A DNA stretch of 64,000 nt from Sphingobacteriales bacterium (GCA_016706405.1 JADJJT010000001.1:747501-811500); one strand, 5' to 3'. Shown: positions 1 to 11,082, counted from the stretch's first letter. Program-made: numbers and translations. Notes: generated from the sequence alone by a model not told the origin.

Positions 1-2040
<2,040 letters not shown>

Positions 2041-2702
2041 CAAGTTCTATACTGCTTAGTTGGTTGTTTGCAAAGATGGATGTTTGATTTGTTGCTGTTG
2101 TAGATAATACAGTTGTAAAGGGTCAATCGCCAAAATAAAGACAATCAATAGTTGTACAGCGAGCAGAAGCAATGTTAGCAAAGAACACTACTTATAATCA
2201 ATTAGTAAATCAATGGGAGTTGGAGCAGTATTTCGATATTGCATTTCTATTCCGTTGTTACTTGCCTACAATATGGCAGATATTTAGTTTGGTTAATTAA
2301 ACAATTGAACAAGATCTGCCGGTTATTTAGGGCAAGAAAGCATAAACTAAAAGAGGCGAGGTGTTTATTGATTAATTAGCGTGCGTGTATGTGAATGTAA
2401 ATTTTGAAACGCAAAAGGTATTGATGATACCTACGACAAAAATCTGAAAAGAGCCTGTTTTGACCTTAATACTTATTACAAATGTTTAAATTGTTTGATT
2501 TCAATTACTTAAAAGTTCTACCATATAAGAGATAAAAACGATGCGATAAACAAGAAATACAGCGCTGTGTGCGATATGTGTGTTGTTTAAGCCGTTAAAA
2601 TAATTTCTTTCTTGTCATTAATTTATTGATAACACAATAAATAACAAAACACAAACCAGAAGACAAAATTTGTTGGCTCAGGCCTAACAAAATAGGGCGG
2701 CA
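2041..2702 (+). other. Long 23S-5S internal transcribed spacer
   Basis: About 660 bases separate the end of 23S from 5S. The stretch is AT-rich and I find no tRNA cloverleaf, no open frame with coding character and no TCCGGA. In most bacteria this spacer is around 50-200 bases, so this one is long. It is presumably transcribed with the operon and removed during rRNA maturation. Confidence 0.7.
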
Positions 2703-2816
2703 AAGCAACGAGGTGATTATAGCGGGGAGGCACCACCTCTTCCCATCCCGAACAGAGAAGTTAAGCTCCCCAGCGCCGATGGTACTGCCGTAAAGGTGGG
2801 AGAGTAGGACGTTGCC
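2703..2816 (+). rRNA. 5S ribosomal RNA
   Basis: A Bacteroidota-type 5S rRNA of about 114 bases. Its ends are set by the terminal helix, GCAACG at 2704-2709 pairing with CGTTGC at 2810-2815. The internal signatures TCCCATCCCGAACAGAGAAG and GCGCCGATGGTACTGC are present. It follows the 23S gene on the same strand as the last gene of the rRNA operon. The ends are exact to a few bases. Confidence 0.95.
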
Positions 2817-3047
2817 GTTTATTTTACTTTTGTTTGTAGCAATTGTTTAGTGAGTTTAATAGTTAATTGTTTAATTAGTTTTTAACATAACACAGTTGCC
2901 GACAACAGTAAACGCTTTATTGCCCTTTTTTGGTTTGTGTTTTTTGTTTTTATAGCCCATCCTATAATAAACCGCAGTATGTAGTTTGCACCATGCGAAA
3001 ACCGAGGATGGGAAAAACTCCCCCTAAATTCCCTCAAAAAGGGCGAA
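2817..3047. other. Intergenic region after the rRNA operon
   Basis: AT-rich non-coding DNA between the 5S gene and the remnants near 3050. T-rich runs begin right after 5S (about 2817-2830) and could end rRNA transcription, but I see no clear GC hairpin. No gene or tRNA seen. Confidence 0.5.
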
Positions 3048-3110
3048 TTAGTAGAGTAGGAGTTTAACGCCTTCTATCTCCGGATGGTTGCGCAAACGGC
3101 TGCTAAACCC
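3048..3110 (-). pseudogene. Remnant of a T9SS sorting-domain tail
   Basis: On the minus strand this reads LRNHPEIEGVKLLLY followed by a stop (3048-3050). It matches the last residues of the neighbouring secreted protein (LQNHPEIEGVKMVVW), and the DNA at 3063-3090 is about 26/28 identical to 3288-3315. No intact gene lies upstream on this strand. It is probably the 3' end of a lost paralogue with the same T9SS type A tail, or a recombination scar between two such tails. Confidence 0.6.
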
Positions 3111-3182
3111 CGAAGAGGTGAAATGCTTATAAAACACAAAAAAACCAAATAAAAACTACCCCGAAGGTGGTAGCATTATAAT
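3106..3182. repeat. Two imperfect copies of an ACCCCGAAG intergenic repeat
   Basis: Copy 1 (3106-3134) and copy 2 (3157-3182) share the pattern ACCCCGAAGxxGGT followed by AT-rich sequence ending TTATAA. They lie between the T9SS-tail remnant and the intact gene at 3273. A related piece (CCCTGAAAGGGT) is near 22832. They resemble short interspersed intergenic repeats of the kind I associate with Bacteroidota chromosomes; family assignment is from memory and weak. Confidence 0.4.
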
Positions 3183-3243
3183 CTTTATTACCCGAACCAA
3201 GGAGTTTCGGCAAGCTCTATTCATCGTTTACGGAATTTTAGAA

Positions 3244-3258
3244 GGGGCAAGATGCCCC
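3244..3258 (-). terminator. Possible weak terminator of the T9SS-secreted protein gene
   Basis: GGGGCA (3244-3249) and TGCCCC (3253-3258) form a six-pair GC stem with a three-base loop, 15 bases past the stop codon of the minus-strand gene. The T-rich tail (TTCT then AAAATT) is weak, so termination is only a guess. Confidence 0.35.
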
Positions 3259-3272
3259 ACCAACTAAAAAAA

Positions 3273-4970
3273 TTACCACACCACCATTTTAACGCCCTCT
3301 ATCTCCGGATGGTTTTGAAGGCGGCAGTAATATATTCCGGATATTAGGTTGGCGGTGGTAAACGTGGTTGTTTCAAATCCGGATAAAGGAATGGTTTTTA
3401 CCAACTGCCCTTGGGTGTTAAAAATTTCAAGGGTTTCGCCTTGGTGTATTAAATGGGTGTAGTTGGGGTTTAGGGTTAGAGTAGCGGTTTGGTGGGCGGG
3501 GTTGGTGCTTACTGCCCTCGAAGAGGGGGAATTTTCGATGCCAACGGGCCAAACGCCCATTGGCTGTCCATAAACACTAAGGTCGTTGCAAACCCAGCCA
3601 TAAAGTACAACATTATAAGTGCCGTATTGTGCGTAGGTATGCGTTAAAGTCGGCTCTTTATCAGTGGTGATGGTATCTTTTGAGCCATCGCCCCAATCAA
3701 CTACATAAAAACCACCGTCTATACTATCGGGGTAAACGTATTGGCTGGTATTTTTGAGCGTTAGGGTTAAGCCCTCGTTTTGGGCAATTTCGTAACTGGC
3801 TTGCGGCTCGGTGAGTAAGCCCATGCAGTTGGTACTCACTAACCATAAATTGCTGCCTACTGTGCCGCTCTCCTTGCGACCCGTTATGATAAAACCACCA
3901 TGGGCAGTGAGTTTGGCATCATAGCCGTAATCGTGTTTGTCGGGTCCACCATAGGTGCGCGCCCATTTAATTTCACCTGCAGTATTGTATTTTCTTATCG
4001 TCATATCTAATTTAGTACCAACAATGGTTTGTCCTACTACAACTAATTCGTCATTAGGCATAAGCATGCTAACACTCAAACTCGACCCATTCTTAAAACT
4101 ATTATCTATCCATACTATATTTCTATTGCTATCTAATTTCATTACAAATCCATTTTTCCAATTAATATGCGTTTTTATGCCTGTTATGTAGTAGTTATTA
4201 TCATCATCTACTGCAATATGCGCAAATGCGGTATAATCATCCATTTCAAAATATTTATACCAGAGCAAATCGCCTTTTGTATTTATTTTACAAATAAAAG
4301 CCATACCTGTATTATTACTTGAAACAATTAAGCATTTTCGACCTACTACAATATAATTGCCATCGGGTGCTAAGGCTATATCGGTAAAATCGGAGTCGTA
4401 GCAATCTAATATTGGGTAGGTATATGCCCATTGCTCGTTGCCCGCCGTATCTAATTTTATTAAATAGGGTATGCGCGAAGTGGTAAATTGGGTGCCTGCC
4501 AATACAAAACCATCGTTTTTTGCATAAACCATTCCCAATACCGAAGACCCAATGATGGAATCGCCCACCCATTTCATTTTTACTACTTTACCCAAACTAT
4601 CTATAAAACCAAAACAGGTATTATTGTGTTTTTCTCCAAAGTTTTTTCCAAACCCACAAAAGGCAAATGCGTTTTCAGACACCATAACAATATCATTAAA
4701 AATAAGGTCATTGCTATTAGGTTGATAAGTAACATAACTCAAAAGTTTGCCGTTGATATTTGTAACTGCAACATTTGCAGCCGCTGGTGCAGGAAGAGAA
4801 GGTGTGTTTTCACCAACTGCTAAATAGTTGCCATTGGGCATTTGTACTACCCCTAAACCGTTCTCAGTCCAAGTAGAGTCGAATTCGACTTCAAAATAAG
4901 GCGAATATTGTGCATGGCTATTTATACTAACCATACACAATATTGCCAAAACAGGTATATTTAGTTTCAT
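3273..4970 (-). CDS. Secreted T9SS type A sorting-domain protein with PKD domain
   Basis: A 565-residue exported protein. Residues 1-20 are a signal peptide ending at Ala-Gln. Residues about 30-385 carry repeated strand-turn units of the 'DGNYIVVGxK' kind, resembling delta-60/beta-propeller repeats found in secreted Bacteroidota proteins. A PKD-like domain (VDWGDGSKDT ... HTYAQYGTYNVVLYG) lies near 425-465. The last ~75 residues fit the T9SS type A C-terminal signal (IFNTQGQLVKT ... GIYYCRLQN). It is expected to cross the outer membrane by the T9SS and be cell-attached or released; ligand unknown. It stands alone, with remnants of related secreted genes on both sides (3048 and 5146). Confidence 0.75.
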   Translation of the reverse strand: MKLNIPVLAILCMVSINSHAQYSPYFEVEFDSTWTENGLGVVQMPNGNYLAVGENTPSLPAPAAANVAVTNINGKLLSYVTYQPNSNDLIFNDIVMVSENAFAFCGFGKNFGEKHNNTCFGFIDSLGKVVKMKWVGDSIIGSSVLGMVYAKNDGFVLAGTQFTTSRIPYLIKLDTAGNEQWAYTYPILDCYDSDFTDIALAPDGNYIVVGRKCLIVSSNNTGMAFICKINTKGDLLWYKYFEMDDYTAFAHIAVDDDNNYYITGIKTHINWKNGFVMKLDSNRNIVWIDNSFKNGSSLSVSMLMPNDELVVVGQTIVGTKLDMTIRKYNTAGEIKWARTYGGPDKHDYGYDAKLTAHGGFIITGRKESGTVGSNLWLVSTNCMGLLTEPQASYEIAQNEGLTLTLKNTSQYVYPDSIDGGFYVVDWGDGSKDTITTDKEPTLTHTYAQYGTYNVVLYGWVCNDLSVYGQPMGVWPVGIENSPSSRAVSTNPAHQTATLTLNPNYTHLIHQGETLEIFNTQGQLVKTIPLSGFETTTFTTANLISGIYYCRLQNHPEIEGVKMVVW

Positions 4971-5145
4971 AAAATGAAATATTTAAATCGTTTTGAACTT
5001 TGATTTGGTTGAATTTTTCTTTTTATTCCGGATATTATCTGAACCACTGATTTTTTAGGATTGTTCGGATTTTACGGATTTGTTTTGCCCTATCCGGATA
5101 TTAGGGCGGGGGGCGGGTGTTGTTTTGGCGTTCGGTTAGGTTGGT

Positions 5146-5328
5146 CTAAGGCAAAACGCGGTCGTAAAGCACGCCGTAGGGAATACGAGCGGGCACAAGC
5201 CCTGTGCTTAGGCTATCGAATATTTGGGTATAGGTTCTGCCATTGGCGGCAATGGTATCGGCAACTTGCGCATAGCCCAAAACAGGGTGTAATAAAATGG
5301 CAAGTAAAATGGTTAATAATTTTTTCAT
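5146..5328 (-). pseudogene. Truncated start of a secreted protein
   Basis: Sixty codons beginning ATG (5326-5328) with a textbook signal peptide (MKKLLTILLAILLHPVLGYAQ), then a mature start running to RIPYGVLYDRVLP and a TAG stop. The frame continues past the stop for about 15 codons (TNLTERQNNT) before another stop. The end reads like the opening of a much longer secreted protein, with TAG where Trp (TGG) would be plausible. I infer a decayed gene whose body has been deleted; a genuine small secreted peptide is possible but less likely. Confidence 0.5.
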
Positions 5329-5370
5329 GATTAGAATTGGTTTTAAATGGTTATTTATTAGATATGTCAA

Positions 5371-5914
5371 AGCGTCCTTCAGTAATATATACTAATTCGC
5401 GCGGCTGTCCATGGCGGTAAATTCAAAACTTCCGCAAGTATTTTATCGGTAGTGTCTAAAAAAAGTGTGTAAAGTTAAAAATTTTCGATTTTTGTGTTGT
5501 ACAAAAAGTAACAAAAAAATCAAGCGCTACGCCCCGTTGCTTAACGGTTTACTGCACTTCAAAGCCTAAAAATTAAGGGCAGAAAATATTCTGCCCGCTA
5601 CCTGCGCTCAAACAGTATTTTATACGCCTATTTTCTTTACGCCTTTTCTGTTTGTAACCCTACAACGTGTCGAAGGCGCGGAGTGGTGCCATTGATAGGT
5701 TTGCCTACATGTAAAACTTGTTCCGGAAACTTTTTAGGCTTTATTTTTGGACTATTTTGTAAATCATTTTAGTATAATTTGCCTTTTTTTTGGGTTCCCT
5801 CTAATTTTAGAAGAAGAAATATCGATTAAGTAAAATAATTTATACCATTGATTGTCTAATTTTGGCTATCTTAGTGCCAATTTTCAAAAAACATTTTCAA
5901 AAAACATTTAAATT
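5371..5914. other. Intergenic region with a perfect hairpin
   Basis: No convincing gene in 540 bases. GGGCAGAA (5577-5584) and TTCTGCCC (5589-5596) form an eight-pair stem with a four-base loop, without a T run. A possible promoter for the lipoprotein gene lies near 5848-5874 (TTG, then TATCTTAG), a poor match to the Bacteroidota consensus. One TCCGGA is at about 5722. Confidence 0.4.
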
Positions 5915-6442
5915 ATGTTTGTTCGACTACTTTTAACCCTTTTATTTTTAGGTTGTTTTGCTTTTTCATCAACAGGTTGTGGCGACGACGACCCAATTGA
6001 CCCCAACGATACAACAAAAAACAGCAATTGCAGCAAAAATGCTAAAGTTGGGTTCGATTTTACCATTGCTGGCCCCGGCATTACTACAACTACCTGGGCA
6101 GAGCAGTTTAATAATGCACAAATTAACAGCGGAAGCTTTTTGCTTAATTCTACCTCGTCAATCGGCAGCACTTTAACCATCACAGTTAAAGGAGTAGCAG
6201 TAGGTACTTACAAAGTAGATAATACTGGCGCTAATCAGGTAAATTTTGTATATGCCGACATTGCCACACCTCAACAACAATACAACAAAATTGAACCAAA
6301 TGCCGAGAACAGCTTAAAAATTGATGCCTATGATACTGCTAATAAAAAAGTATCCGGATGTTTTACCGTGCATTTACAAACGCCGCTTTCGGGAGTGCAA
6401 CGCACGTTGAGCGGAACGTTTAAAGATATTAAAATTAATTAA
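5915..6442 (+). CDS. Lipoprotein of unknown function
   Basis: A 175-residue lipoprotein. The signal peptide runs to a lipobox SSTGC with acyl-acceptor Cys22, followed at once by GDDD. Acidic residues just after the cysteine are a surface-export signal in Bacteroidota, so it is probably displayed on the outer membrane. The mature part (about 45-175) is a compact, strand-rich domain with Cys near residue 38 and Cys near 148 that could pair; I do not recognise the family. It is monocistronic, with a strong terminator 60 bases downstream, facing the convergent fur-like gene. Confidence 0.75.
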   Translation: MFVRLLLTLLFLGCFAFSSTGCGDDDPIDPNDTTKNSNCSKNAKVGFDFTIAGPGITTTTWAEQFNNAQINSGSFLLNSTSSIGSTLTITVKGVAVGTYKVDNTGANQVNFVYADIATPQQQYNKIEPNAENSLKIDAYDTANKKVSGCFTVHLQTPLSGVQRTLSGTFKDIKIN

Positions 6443-6501
6443 TGTTTTTAGTGCTTACTTAGTCCCAAATTTGATTGTAGTTTTCTAAATTTTTAAGATT
6501 G

Positions 6502-6537
6502 CCGCTAATTTGTTTTTTCACAAGTTAGCGGTTTTTT
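6502..6537 (+). terminator. Rho-independent terminator of the lipoprotein gene
   Basis: CCGCTAATTTGT (6502-6513) pairs with ACAAGTTAGCGG (6520-6531): 12 pairs with one G-U and a six-base loop, followed by TTTTTT (6532-6537). It ends the plus-strand lipoprotein gene. It abuts the stop codon of the convergent Fur-type gene but has no T run in that direction. Confidence 0.85.
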
Positions 6538-7024
6538 ATTTTTCCCCTTTTTTGGGCAATGTTTTTGGAAAATTATCGCAGGCTCCGTTACAGGTGCCAT
6601 ATAAATTAAGCGAATGATATTGGACGGTAAAATGAGTTGCCTCGGCAACGGCATCTTTTATTTGCTGAATCCGGGGGTCGCAAAATTCAATTACGCGGTT
6701 ACAATTAACACAAATAAGGTGGTCGTGCTGGCGGTACGAAAAAGCTTTTTCGTATTGGGTCAGATTTTTGCCAAACTGATGTTTAGTAACTAAATTACAA
6801 GCCACCAAAAGCTCGAGCGTGTTGTAAACGGTAGCCCTGCTAATGGCATAACGATTGTTTTTTAAGTGTAAATACAAGGTTTCGGCGTCAAAATGGTCGT
6901 TGCGTTTAAAAACTTCTTCTAAAATCGCATATCTTTCGGCAGTTTTTCGCTGCTGATTTGCTTCTAAATAGTTGGTAAAAGCCTGTTTAACCGCAACAAA
7001 ATCAATGGGTTTATGTAAGTTCAT
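6536..7024 (-). CDS. Fur-family metal-dependent transcriptional regulator
   Basis: A 162-residue regulator of the Fur superfamily. Residues ~12-85 form a winged helix with the typical recognition stretch SRATVYNTLELL (62-73). The dimerisation/metal domain has HDHLICVNC (His100, His102, Cys105, Cys108) and a second zinc pair at Cys145 and Cys149. These cysteines match the structural zinc site of Fur/PerR/Zur proteins. Whether it senses iron, zinc or peroxide cannot be told. The gene is single, divergent from the peptide transporter at 7259 and convergent with the lipoprotein gene. Confidence 0.9.
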   Translation of the reverse strand: MNLHKPIDFVAVKQAFTNYLEANQQRKTAERYAILEEVFKRNDHFDAETLYLHLKNNRYAISRATVYNTLELLVACNLVTKHQFGKNLTQYEKAFSYRQHDHLICVNCNRVIEFCDPRIQQIKDAVAEATHFTVQYHSLNLYGTCNGACDNFPKTLPKKGEK

Positions 7025-7258
7025 GGCAAATAAATATAGTGTAAAGGTAATAAAATTTGGGCGACAGTTTTTAAGCTTAGGCTGGTAAAATTAACTCATT
7101 TTTTACAAATTTGAGTGCGAAATAAAAGAACAGAATTTTTAAGCATGTTTTTCTAAAGTATCCGGAAACAACCTACTACATTTTTTTTGTACCTTTCGGC
7201 TTTATAATACAGTTCTCCTAATTTTAATCTTCAGTTTTAATCAACTTCAAACGCAAAT

Positions 7259-8686
7259 ATGAAACACCCGCGCCAGCTTTGGATATTATTTTTTGCCGAA
7301 ATGTGGGAGCGTTTTAGCTTTTACGGCATGAAAGCTCTGCTTATTTTATATATGACCAAGGTGTTGCTTTACGAAAAAAGCGATGCCAGTCTTATACAAG
7401 GTGCCTATATGTCGTTAGTATATGTAATGCCCATGTTTGGCGGCCTGCTTGCCGACCGCATTTTGGGCTACCGCAAAGCAGTTATTTTTGGCGGTATTAC
7501 TATGGCCGTAGGGCATTTTGTGCTGGCGTTTAGCTCCGAATGGGCTTTTTATTTGGGTATGGCTTTTATTGTTTGTGGCAACGGATTTTTTAAGCCCAAT
7601 ATAAGCACCATGGTAGGAACGCTTTACGAGCAAGGCGACCCACGCCGCGATGCAGGTTTTTCTATCTTTTACATGGGTATAAACTTAGGCGCATTTTTGG
7701 GCGGTTTAATATGTGGCTATATTGGCGAAATCTATAGCTGGCATTGGGGCTTTGGCTTGGCAGGCATATTAATGTTAGCTGGGTTAGCGGTATTTACCAC
7801 TAACCAGCACAGTTTAGGCGAACGCGGGCTTCCTCCCGAAAACTCGACCTTAAATAAACCAATCTATGGCCTTAGCACCGAAAGGGTTATTTATTTGTTG
7901 TCGTTTTTATGCGTGCCGTTTTTTGCGCTGCTCATATACAAAAAAGAAATTATGGATTTTGTAATGCCCACCTTAGTAATTGCCGCTATAGGATACGTTG
8001 CCTACCACATAAAACAGTTGGGGGGCACGGTAGGGCAAAAATTAATGGCCGCCCTAATTTTAATCGTATCGTCAGCCATGTTTTGGGGTTTTTACGAAAT
8101 GGGAGGCGGTGTAATTAACCTATTTGCAGACGATTGTGTAAACAGAACCTTTGGTGGGTTTACTTTTCCGGCAGCTTCTTTAAATAATGCTATCAATCCG
8201 TTTTTTATCGTATTATTGAGTCCGGTTTTTGCCTGGCTTTGGGTATGGTTAAATAAACACAACGCCGAGCCTACCACCGCCCGTAAATTTGGCTTATCAT
8301 TTTTGCAGTTGTTTATTGGTTTTGGCTTGTTTTGGTCGGGCATAAGTTTGTTTAGCAACGCGCAAGGGCTTGAGCCGTTTTTATTTTATGCCTTAGCCTA
8401 TTTGTTTTTATCAACTGCCGAGCTTTGTATATCGCCTATTGGTTTAAGTATGGTAACCAAACTGTCGCCGGCCCACATGACAGGTCGTATGATGGGTATT
8501 TGGTTTTTATTTTCGGCAGCGGGGCAATACATAGCCGGTTTTTTAGGCTCGATTATTAAGTTTGAAGAAGGCTGCTCCGGATATACCTACGTCTTTAAAA
8601 ATGTTGCTTACGTGTGCATAGGCTTTGGCGTGCTGATGCTTTTAATTGCCCCAACTATCCGGAAATGGATGCACGATATTCGTTAA
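7259..8686 (+). CDS. POT/PTR2 family proton-coupled peptide transporter
   Basis: A 475-residue inner-membrane protein of the major facilitator superfamily, proton-dependent oligopeptide transporter branch. The N-terminus has the POT signature ExxER (Glu14, Glu17, Arg18 in FAEMWERFSFYG), and the PTR2 motif FSIFYMGINLGAFLGG is near residues 139-154. About 12-14 hydrophobic segments fill the protein, and length is normal for the family. It should import di- and tripeptides with protons. It is monocistronic and divergent from the Fur-type gene. Confidence 0.92.
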   Translation: MKHPRQLWILFFAEMWERFSFYGMKALLILYMTKVLLYEKSDASLIQGAYMSLVYVMPMFGGLLADRILGYRKAVIFGGITMAVGHFVLAFSSEWAFYLGMAFIVCGNGFFKPNISTMVGTLYEQGDPRRDAGFSIFYMGINLGAFLGGLICGYIGEIYSWHWGFGLAGILMLAGLAVFTTNQHSLGERGLPPENSTLNKPIYGLSTERVIYLLSFLCVPFFALLIYKKEIMDFVMPTLVIAAIGYVAYHIKQLGGTVGQKLMAALILIVSSAMFWGFYEMGGGVINLFADDCVNRTFGGFTFPAASLNNAINPFFIVLLSPVFAWLWVWLNKHNAEPTTARKFGLSFLQLFIGFGLFWSGISLFSNAQGLEPFLFYALAYLFLSTAELCISPIGLSMVTKLSPAHMTGRMMGIWFLFSAAGQYIAGFLGSIIKFEEGCSGYTYVFKNVAYVCIGFGVLMLLIAPTIRKWMHDIR

Positions 8687-8761
8687 ATATAAGCGTCATC
8701 ATCAACAAATAAATTGATTTACAATAGCTCGCACCGTGGCAATGTATCGTCTTGTGGTTAA

Positions 8762-9034
8762 AGAGGAAAGTTTCTAGTTGACAACCTCTTATGTTATGGG
8801 AGTACTTTTAATTATATAGACAATGTTCCCCGAAAATTTGAAATAATATACGGCCTAAGAATTGCTCCATTCTATAAAAACAGATTTGGATTTTTACGGA
8901 CATTCAGAATCGAATGGGCAGGTTTTTACAATAAATTTCCGGATATAAAAGCGCAAGCCTATGTCCCAATATTTATTCCATATTTGTATTGGCAATGGAC
9001 GTTTAAAGGCTTGCCCTTTTATCCGCTATGGTAG
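8762..9034 (+). pseudogene. 3' end of a lost gene, no start codon
   Basis: Ninety codons are open, ending TAG at 9032-9034, with no in-frame ATG; the frame begins after a TAA at 8759-8761. The translation has strong coding character (for example YGLRIAPFYKNRFGF and FIPYLYWQWTFKGLPFYPLW), rich in aromatics. A short stretch in another frame just upstream (VVKEESF) may be the shifted continuation. I do not recognise the protein. It is probably the C-terminal end of a gene whose front has been deleted. Confidence 0.5.
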
Positions 9035-9063
9035 TAAATAATTGTCGAAGTTCTGTTATTTGT

Positions 9064-9462
9064 TTATTTATTTGTTGTTCCTTTAATAACAATATACATA
9101 CCTGCAAACACACCAAACAAAGTAAAAACCAAGGTGAGCCAAGGCTTGGTGTGTAACCACTGGTCGGCTTTTAAGCCCAACAACATAGGCAAAACAATAG
9201 CACCCGCCATTTGAAATGCTAAACCCGAATACCGCGAATACGAATTAACACTTTTCCCAACTTGTTGTGCGTCAAAAACGTCTTCCTCTTTAAACTCGGA
9301 ACTGTTAATTTCGTTCTCATTTCCTTTTTCAATGGCTTCATTTGCGACTTCACTTGTAGGTTCTTCCTTGGCTTTAGATGTTGTTAGGGCAGCATTAAGC
9401 GGCAATTTTTGTTTTTCTTCCGGATATAAGTTTTCATCGGGCAGGTTTGGTTCGTAACTCAT
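9064..9462 (-). CDS. AtpZ/AtpI-like small membrane protein
   Basis: A 132-residue protein. Residues 1-75 are acidic and probably disordered. The C-terminal ~55 residues match the AtpZ family pattern: SRYSGLAFQMAGAIVLPMLLGLKADQWL, then a second membrane helix (LTLVFTLFGVFAGMYIVI). AtpZ/AtpI proteins accompany F-type ATP synthase and help assemble its rotor ring or handle Mg2+. The ATP synthase operon is not in this window, so here it is an orphan, following the TlpA-like gene on the same strand after a 36-base gap. Confidence 0.7.
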   Translation of the reverse strand: MSYEPNLPDENLYPEEKQKLPLNAALTTSKAKEEPTSEVANEAIEKGNENEINSSEFKEEDVFDAQQVGKSVNSYSRYSGLAFQMAGAIVLPMLLGLKADQWLHTKPWLTLVFTLFGVFAGMYIVIKGTTNK

Positions 9463-9498
9463 GGCAACTGTTATAAATTATGAATTAGTTGTTTGTCT

Positions 9499-11082
9499 TT
9501 AATAACTCGTTTTCTTTGTAAGCTGGTTAAAATAGGCCACTAAAGCCTGTGTTTGCGAAGCCGAAGGCGGACGAGGAGCAAAATTACCCATTTTATTAAC
9601 TACAAATTGCACAGGCACCCCTGTAATTCGGTAGGCGCGGGCAATTGGGTCTTTAAAACCATCCGGAGGGCGCACATGTATGCCTTGTATCTGATATTTT
9701 TCAATGGCATTTTGCCAACTTTGCGCATCGTCATCTAACGATATATATAAAAACACCACCTCGTCGTTTAAATTCGCCAACAGCTCTTGTTTTACCGGTT
9801 TTAAGGCTTCTATTTGCGCCAAACAGGGTTTGCACCAACTTGCCCAAAAATCAATATATACTACTTTGCCGCGCAAGTTGGCCAGTTCAACAGGCTTATT
9901 TTGATTATTTATAGCCGTAAAATTAGGAGCAGAACTGCCCGGAGCAAATTGCATAACCGTTTCAACAGCTACAATAGTGGCCTTTAAGTAGGGTTCGTGC
10001 TGGGCGGTGCGCAGATAGTCGTTAAAAATATCGGGCAGGTCGCCAGCGCCGTGCGAGCGCACAAGGTAGGTAGCCAAAATTATTTGACGCGCCAAATGAT
10101 ACTCCAATAACTCCGGAAAAGTAGCTAATTTTTGTTTCAACAAATCGGTTTTAAATTTTAGCGCCGTTTTTTCGGGCTGCACACCCGGCGGATAAGTTTT
10201 AGCGTATTGGTTAAAGGCGTTCAACAACCAAACATCAATAAAAGCAATATAAACATTACTTTTAAGCAGGTTGGGGTTGGCAATATTTACCTCCTTGTCT
10301 ATAAAATCTAACCAGTTGGCAGGCAAACTACTGCCTTGTTGGGCGGTGGCAATATTGTAGTTATTGCCATAATCTAACAACGACCAAGCGTAATAATAGT
10401 TAATTTCGTTTAGTGCAACCGTATTTAGCTCTTCTGATAAAGGTTGTTTTTGAGTAAACTCAGTTAAAAACGTTTTTTTCCGGATTTTCAGGTCATTTTC
10501 GGCAGTTAATATTTGGGCAGGTGTTTTTACTACATAGTCCATAATGTCGCGGCAAGTAGCATCAAAATTACAATCAAATTTGGTTTGATAGGCAGCTAAA
10601 AAATTGTTGTCATTAGCCAAATCTCCGGCAAATTTAAGGGTCTTATCCGGGTTAAGGGCATCAAATTGTAGTGTTATTCGGCTACCCGGCTTTACATAAA
10701 TTGGTTGTTGCCATTTATTGTCATTATACAATAAGTTCATTAAGGTAGGCGCGCCCAATTTGAGTGCCAGTTTAAAACTGCCCGTAGTCATGTCTATTGG
10801 GGTCGAGCTTAATTCTTTACTGCCATCTAAACTGTTTGTTACTATTAAAACAGCTATTTCGTTGTTGGTTGGGTGGGTAATTTTTCCTTCAATAACCGCA
10901 TATTCGACGGCTGGTATTTTTTGTGCGTATAAGTTTAATGAAAAGCAAGAGATTGAGAGTAGCACACCAAGCAGTAAAAAAACAAACAGCACAATAATTT
11001 TATGGCTCAACCAAATCCAAATCCGGATGAAAAACGAAAACAACATAAATGCCATATCAATATACGTTAAGAAATAAAACAA
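9499..11082 (-). CDS. TlpA-like thioredoxin-fold thiol:disulfide oxidoreductase
   Basis: A 527-residue exported protein anchored by a hydrophobic segment at about 28-50. Residues ~60-160 look like a DUF4369-type strand-rich domain, followed by a helical middle part. The C-terminal ~150 residues are a TlpA/ResA-type thioredoxin domain with active site WCKPC (Cys417, Cys420) and the cis-Pro region TGVPVQFVV. It should reduce or exchange disulfides in the periplasm. Start uncertain: Met10 (MAFMLF) is an alternative. The AtpZ-like gene follows on the same strand. Confidence 0.85.
   Translation of the reverse strand: MFYFLTYIDMAFMLFSFFIRIWIWLSHKIIVLFVFLLLGVLLSISCFSLNLYAQKIPAVEYAVIEGKITHPTNNEIAVLIVTNSLDGSKELSSTPIDMTTGSFKLALKLGAPTLMNLLYNDNKWQQPIYVKPGSRITLQFDALNPDKTLKFAGDLANDNNFLAAYQTKFDCNFDATCRDIMDYVVKTPAQILTAENDLKIRKKTFLTEFTQKQPLSEELNTVALNEINYYYAWSLLDYGNNYNIATAQQGSSLPANWLDFIDKEVNIANPNLLKSNVYIAFIDVWLLNAFNQYAKTYPPGVQPEKTALKFKTDLLKQKLATFPELLEYHLARQIILATYLVRSHGAGDLPDIFNDYLRTAQHEPYLKATIVAVETVMQFAPGSSAPNFTAINNQNKPVELANLRGKVVYIDFWASWCKPCLAQIEALKPVKQELLANLNDEVVFLYISLDDDAQSWQNAIEKYQIQGIHVRPPDGFKDPIARAYRITGVPVQFVVNKMGNFAPRPPSASQTQALVAYFNQLTKKTSY

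Noticed and set aside
2041..2702. A tRNA in the 23S-5S spacer
   Set aside because: No GTTCRANNC T-arm or acceptor pairing found in this stretch.
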